Source: Bacteroidota bacterium (lineage in GTDB: Bacteria > Bacteroidota > Bacteroidia > UBA8524). Taken from it: a DNA stretch of 64,000 nucleotides. The translations under genes and the position numbers were made by a program. The stretch's first letter is position 1; the number at the start of each line of letters is the position of its first letter. Shown one piece after another: positions 61,077 to 64,000 of this stretch. The notes beneath the pieces are model-generated. The model saw only the letters and a list, made by a program, of their open reading frames with translations. It searched no databases and was not told the origin of the DNA. The stretch covers positions 17,468 to 81,467 of the forward strand of contig SBGR01000064.1 in assembly GCA_006226545.1 (NCBI GenBank), in the 5' to 3' direction.

Positions 61077-62063
61077 TTATCCTTTCGGGTTGTTACCGCC
61101 ACCCTTAGGTGGTTTAGCTATGGAATCACGCATATTGGTATCTGCCTGAATATTTCTCAGATTATAGTAATCCATGATGCCTAGATTACCTGAGCGGAAT
61201 GCTTCTGCAATAGCGAGTGGAATCTCAGCTTCTGCCGAAATCACCTTAGCGCGAGCTTCTTCGGCTTTCGCTTTCATCTCTTGCTCTTGGGCTACCGCCA
61301 TAGCGCGACGTTCTTCTGCTTTGGCTTGCGCGATGTTTTTATCGGCCATGGCTTGATCCGTTTGCAATACCGCACCGATATTCTTTCCTATGTCTACGTC
61401 GGCAATATCAATGGAAAGTATTTCGAAGGCCGTACCGGCGTCCAAACCTTTGGATAATACCACTTTAGAAATACTATCCGGATTTTCCAATACTTGTTTA
61501 TGCGATGCAGCAGAACCAATGGAAGATACCACGCCTTCACCTACACGGGCAAGAACGGTTTCTTCACCGGCACCCCCTACGAGGCGTTGGATATTGGCTC
61601 TTACCGTAACACGGGCTTTAGCGATGAGCTGAATACCGTCTTTGGCTACAGCTGTAACCGGAGGGGTATCGATAACCTTCGGGTTAACACTCATTTGTAC
61701 CGCGTTAAACACGTCTCTTCCCGCCAAGTCTATGGCTGTGGCGGAATTGAAGTCGAGGGTAATATTTGCCTTATCGGCCGAAATCAAGGCGTTCACCACA
61801 TTGATAACGTTCCCGCCGGCCAGGTAATGCGCTTCCAATTGGTCGCGTGTCAGTTTTAATCCCGCTTTATGCGAGTTAATCATGGCCTTCACAATGATAT
61901 GCGGCGGCACTTTTCTGAAACGCATAAACACCAACTGAACCAATGAAACTCTCACATTGGACAAGAGGGCAGAGAACCAAAGTCCGATTGGCACGAAATA
62001 CAAAAAGACAAACAAGACTATGATGCCACCCACAAGGAGCACCATTAGAGCGAAATTTTCCAT
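61077..62063 (-). CDS. floA: Flotillin-like protein FloA
   Basis: A 328-residue scaffold protein of functional membrane microdomains (YqfA/FloA family). It has an N-terminal membrane hairpin ([20 protein letters not shown]), an SPFH/band-7 region (residues about 40-210, with [19 protein letters not shown] and [14 protein letters not shown]) and an Ala/Glu-rich coiled coil ([19 protein letters not shown]). The proline- and glycine-rich end is [12 protein letters not shown]. The gene follows nfeD without a gap, the standard pairing. Confidence 0.94.
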   Translation of the reverse strand: MENFALMVLLVGGIIVLFVFLYFVPIGLWFSALLSNVRVSLVQLVFMRFRKVPPHIIVKAMINSHKAGLKLTRDQLEAHYLAGGNVINVVNALISADKANITLDFNSATAIDLAGRDVFNAVQMSVNPKVIDTPPVTAVAKDGIQLIAKARVTVRANIQRLVGGAGEETVLARVGEGVVSSIGSAASHKQVLENPDSISKVVLSKGLDAGTAFEILSIDIADVDIGKNIGAVLQTDQAMADKNIAQAKAEERRAMAVAQEQEMKAKAEEARAKVISAEAEIPLAIAEAFRSGNLGIMDYYNLRNIQADTNMRDSIAKPPKGGGNNPKG

Positions 62064-62534
62064 TTATTCAGTTTTTAAGGTTTGTACATAGATACGATTC
62101 TCGTCGATAGACGTGACTTTCACCGCTTGGTTGGCTTCGATGAATTCATGGCGCGTAAACACTTCTACTACGTGGTTTCCAAAACGAGCATTCCCGCTTG
62201 GACGCAGTCTAGTTAAACTTGTGCCTTCATCACCCACCTTGCAGTGCTGTAAATCTTCTGTGTTTACTTTTCCCAAGACTTCTGCCGGTTCACTTACGCG
62301 TTTCCAAAAAGAAGGACGGAAAATTTGCACCAGAATAACCGCAAAGGCTACCACAGAGGCTAGGGTAAATAAGTGACCGCCGGTGCTTCCTAGGCTTTCG
62401 TAAGCGCCATAATCGGCAAAGATCATTAGACCTAAGCCAAAAAAGGCCACAATGCCACCCGGGATAAAAAGGATATCCATGGCAATCAGGATAATCCCGG
62501 CAAGCAACAGAAGAATTAATACAGTTAAGCTCAC
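62064..62534 (-). CDS. NfeD-like protein, partner of FloA
   Basis: A 156-residue short-form NfeD. Two to three membrane helices (LTVLILLLLAGIILIAMDIL, VAFFGLGLMIFADYG) and a C-terminal OB-fold domain with GDEGTSLTRLRPSGNARFG and VKVTSIDENRIYV. NfeD proteins work with SPFH scaffolds; floA follows on the next base. It lacks the ClpP-like protease part of long NfeD proteins. The start overlaps the peroxiredoxin stop (ATGA-type overlap of 4 nt). Confidence 0.92.
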   Translation of the reverse strand: MSLTVLILLLLAGIILIAMDILFIPGGIVAFFGLGLMIFADYGAYESLGSTGGHLFTLASVVAFAVILVQIFRPSFWKRVSEPAEVLGKVNTEDLQHCKVGDEGTSLTRLRPSGNARFGNHVVEVFTRHEFIEANQAVKVTSIDENRIYVQTLKTE

Positions 62535-62998
62535 GCTAGTTCAGACAAGATTTCTTTAACGCGTTCCAAGTTCGGAATTTCTCCGGCATTTTCCAGCACT
62601 TCTGTGTAGCGAATTGTTCCTTCTTTGTCAATTATAAAGGCAGAACGTTTCGAAACGCCTTTCATTCCCAGCACAAACTCCTCATAAAGACTATCGTATG
62701 CAGTGGATGCCGTTTTATTGAAATCGCTCAATAAAGTCATGTTGAGGTTTTGTTCCGCCTTAAATTTCCCTAAAGCAAAAGGGGAGTCTACTGAAATTCC
62801 CAAAACGCGGGCATTGAGCTTATCGTAGAAAGCAATATCGTCGCGAACACCGCAAAGTTCGGTGGTGCAGGTGCTGGTGAATGCGAGTGGGAAAAACAAC
62901 AGCACAACAGGCTGTCCGCGCAATGCGCTAAGGTCAATATTCTCTTTTTCTGATGAGAATAATGTAAAGTTTGGGGCGATGTCTCCAATTTGTAACAT
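62531..62998 (-). CDS. Peroxiredoxin, AhpC/TSA family
   Basis: A 155-residue peroxiredoxin, AhpE/Bcp-like in size. The catalytic site is FFPLAFTSTCTTELCGVRD (about residue 39-57), where the first Cys of TSTCTTELC is peroxidatic. The GISVDSPFALGKF and KRSAFIIDKEGTIRY segments are standard. It reduces peroxides at the expense of thiols. I start at 62998 (MLQIGDIAPNF); the longer frame extends into the tRNA-Cys promoter region. Confidence 0.93.
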   Translation of the reverse strand: MLQIGDIAPNFTLFSSEKENIDLSALRGQPVVLLFFPLAFTSTCTTELCGVRDDIAFYDKLNARVLGISVDSPFALGKFKAEQNLNMTLLSDFNKTASTAYDSLYEEFVLGMKGVSKRSAFIIDKEGTIRYTEVLENAGEIPNLERVKEILSELA

Positions 62999-63084
62999 AA
63001 TCGTATTTAGCTTGTTCGCAAGTTTAAAGGAAAAAGCGATGAGGATTGTTTGTTTCGCTATATAAAATTTGTGTGAAGCAATGT

Positions 63085-63114
63085 TTGGAAGAGAACGAGA
63101 AAACTGTACTTTTG
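63085..63114 (+). promoter_or_regulatory. Promoter of tRNA-Cys
   Basis: TTG (63085-63087), exactly 19 nt, TACTTTTG (63107-63114), then 11 nt to the tRNA. Perfect consensus. Confidence 0.88.
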
Positions 63115-63125
63115 CATCCCATTCA

Positions 63126-63196
63126 GGTCGGATGGCCGAGTGGCTAGGCACGGGTCTGCAAAACCCTTTACACCGGTTCGAATCCGGTTCCGACCT
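63126..63196 (+). tRNA. tRNA-Cys (anticodon GCA)
   Basis: 71-nt tRNA. Acceptor GGTCGGA pairs with TCCGACC and the discriminator is U. The anticodon stem GGGT/ACCC encloses CTGCAAA, giving GCA. T-arm CCGGTTCGAATCCGG. CCA is not encoded. Confidence 0.97.
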
Positions 63197-63221
63197 CTTT
63201 CTTTTTTAAGCACACTCCACG

Positions 63222-63983
63222 TTGAAGCTGACTTTTTTAGGTACAGGAACATCTCAGGGAGTCCCGGTAATCGGGTGCCAATGTGCTGTTTGTCAATCTT
63301 CTGATTCTCGAGATAAGCGTTTACGAAGCTCCGTTTTGGTGCAAGAAAATGGCATAAACCTGGTGGTAGACTCTGGCCCAGACTTCCGTCAACAAATGCT
63401 TCGCTGCGGTATCAATCACTTGGAAGCACTCCTCTTTACGCATAGTCACAAAGACCATATTGCCGGAATGGACGATGTACGCGGATTCAATTTCATTCAG
63501 AAAAAGGCCGTTCCCATCTATACTTCGGAGGCTACTTTGAATGCCTTGAAGCGCGAATTCTACTACGTTTTTGAAGACGAGAAATACCCGGGCGTTCCGG
63601 AGGTAGACGTGAATATCATCGATAAAGATCCTTTTGAAATTGCGGGAATTCATGTACAACCCATTCAGGTTTTGCATTACCGTATGCCGGTTTTAGGCTT
63701 CCGTTTTGGCGATTTGACCTATATCACCGATGCCAATTATATCGCAGAAGAAGAGAAGGCAAAGATGAAGGGTTCAAAGGTTTTGGTATTGAACGCACTC
63801 CGTCAATCAGAGCATATCAGTCATTTTTCACTTGACCAAGCCATAGCCTTAGCGAAGGAGATAGGGGCTGACAGAACCTATTTTATTCACATGAGTCACC
63901 AAATTGGCTTGCATATCGAGATAGAACAAGCCTTACCTGAAGGAATGTTCTTTTCGTATGATGGCCTAGAGGTAGAGATCTAA
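63222..63983 (+). CDS. MBL-fold metal-dependent hydrolase (PhnP/RNase Z-like)
   Basis: A 253-residue metallo-beta-lactamase-fold protein. FLGTGTSQGVPVIGCQCAVC at the N-terminus is the PhnP-type start, VDSGPDFRQQML follows, and THSHKDHIAGMDD (about residue 72) is the HxHxDH metal motif. It probably cleaves a phosphodiester, such as a cyclic phosphate. The start is a TTG at 63222; no ATG lies closer that keeps the first beta strand. It is 25 nt after tRNA-Cys and may share its promoter. The last bases after 63983 carry nothing recognisable. Confidence 0.87.
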   Translation: MKLTFLGTGTSQGVPVIGCQCAVCQSSDSRDKRLRSSVLVQENGINLVVDSGPDFRQQMLRCGINHLEALLFTHSHKDHIAGMDDVRGFNFIQKKAVPIYTSEATLNALKREFYYVFEDEKYPGVPEVDVNIIDKDPFEIAGIHVQPIQVLHYRMPVLGFRFGDLTYITDANYIAEEEKAKMKGSKVLVLNALRQSEHISHFSLDQAIALAKEIGADRTYFIHMSHQIGLHIEIEQALPEGMFFSYDGLEVEI

Positions 63984-64000
63984 AAATTTTGATCAGTAAT

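Overview
The window is chromosomal DNA of a free-living-type member of the Bacteroidota, most likely the Flavobacteriia/Flavobacteriales side. Three things point there. Gene content: type IX secretion C-terminal sorting domains, a DUF5723/thrombospondin-3/OmpA porin-like protein, Omp28, BT_3928-type DoxX protein, a Lacal_2735-type small protein, DUF1599 and DUF2911. Promoters: several genes carry the Bacteroidota consensus TTG-N19/21-TAnnTTTG. Translation: Shine-Dalgarno sequences are mostly absent and many start codons sit only 4-8 nt behind a -7 element. It is mostly housekeeping and envelope DNA. I see no insertion sequence, prophage or CRISPR array.

Layout. 1-3300: the end of a tightly overlapping operon of exported proteins (DUF1501 Tat substrate, lipoproteins, one with a CX4CH heme-like motif). 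3300-3600: tRNA-Leu(CAG) followed by a partial duplication of its 3' end and terminator. 3.6-9.0 kb: Crp-like regulator, FAD monooxygenase, CoA-binding protein, ferritin, large T9SS cargo. 9-19 kb: DUF3109, penicillin-binding protein 1C, lysA, exonuclease/GIY-YIG fusion, yeast-type cytosine deaminase, tRNA-Leu(CAA), RNA-ligase-like protein, acyltransferase, class III aminotransferase, HU. 19-24 kb: minus-strand operon DUF1599 / DoxX-thioredoxin / DppB-type permease / shikimate kinase, divergent from folP. 24-33 kb: OmpA-like protein, Omp28, T9SS-like protein, thioesterase, smpB, pcm, Gfo/Idh oxidoreductase, lipoprotein, sugar-phosphate transferase. 33-40 kb: priA, SixA-like phosphatase, DUF423, nrdA and nrdB. 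41-52.6 kb: secreted thioredoxin-like protein, SRPBCC, thioredoxin, membrane proteins, DUF2911, then a minus-strand chain PIG-L deacetylase / 35-aa membrane microprotein / Na+ symporter / small secreted protein / TerC, and a TonB-dependent receptor. 52.9-54.4 kb: autoregulated HTH regulator with a pyrophosphohydrolase-like gene, and MarC. 54.5-61 kb: a three-gene export operon (ABC exporter, HlyD, TolC) followed by a polytopic membrane protein and lipoprotein MsrA. 61-64 kb: FloA-NfeD pair, peroxiredoxin, tRNA-Cys and an MBL-fold hydrolase.

The most unusual object is the 54.5-59 kb export operon. Its ABC protein keeps full length and the membrane domain, but its nucleotide-binding domain has lost recognisable Walker A, signature, catalytic-glutamate and H-switch residues, while the HlyD and TolC partners look intact. 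Other notable items are a strong intrinsic terminator lying inside a signal-peptide coding sequence (27.7 kb), paired TTTAC-N4-GTAAA operators, one over the -7 element, in front of the HTH gene (52.9 kb), an unannotated-size 35-aa membrane protein coupled to a symporter (48.1 kb), a nine-unit TTAAGG hexamer array running through a stop codon (16.4 kb), and recurrent promoter geometry implying leaderless mRNAs.
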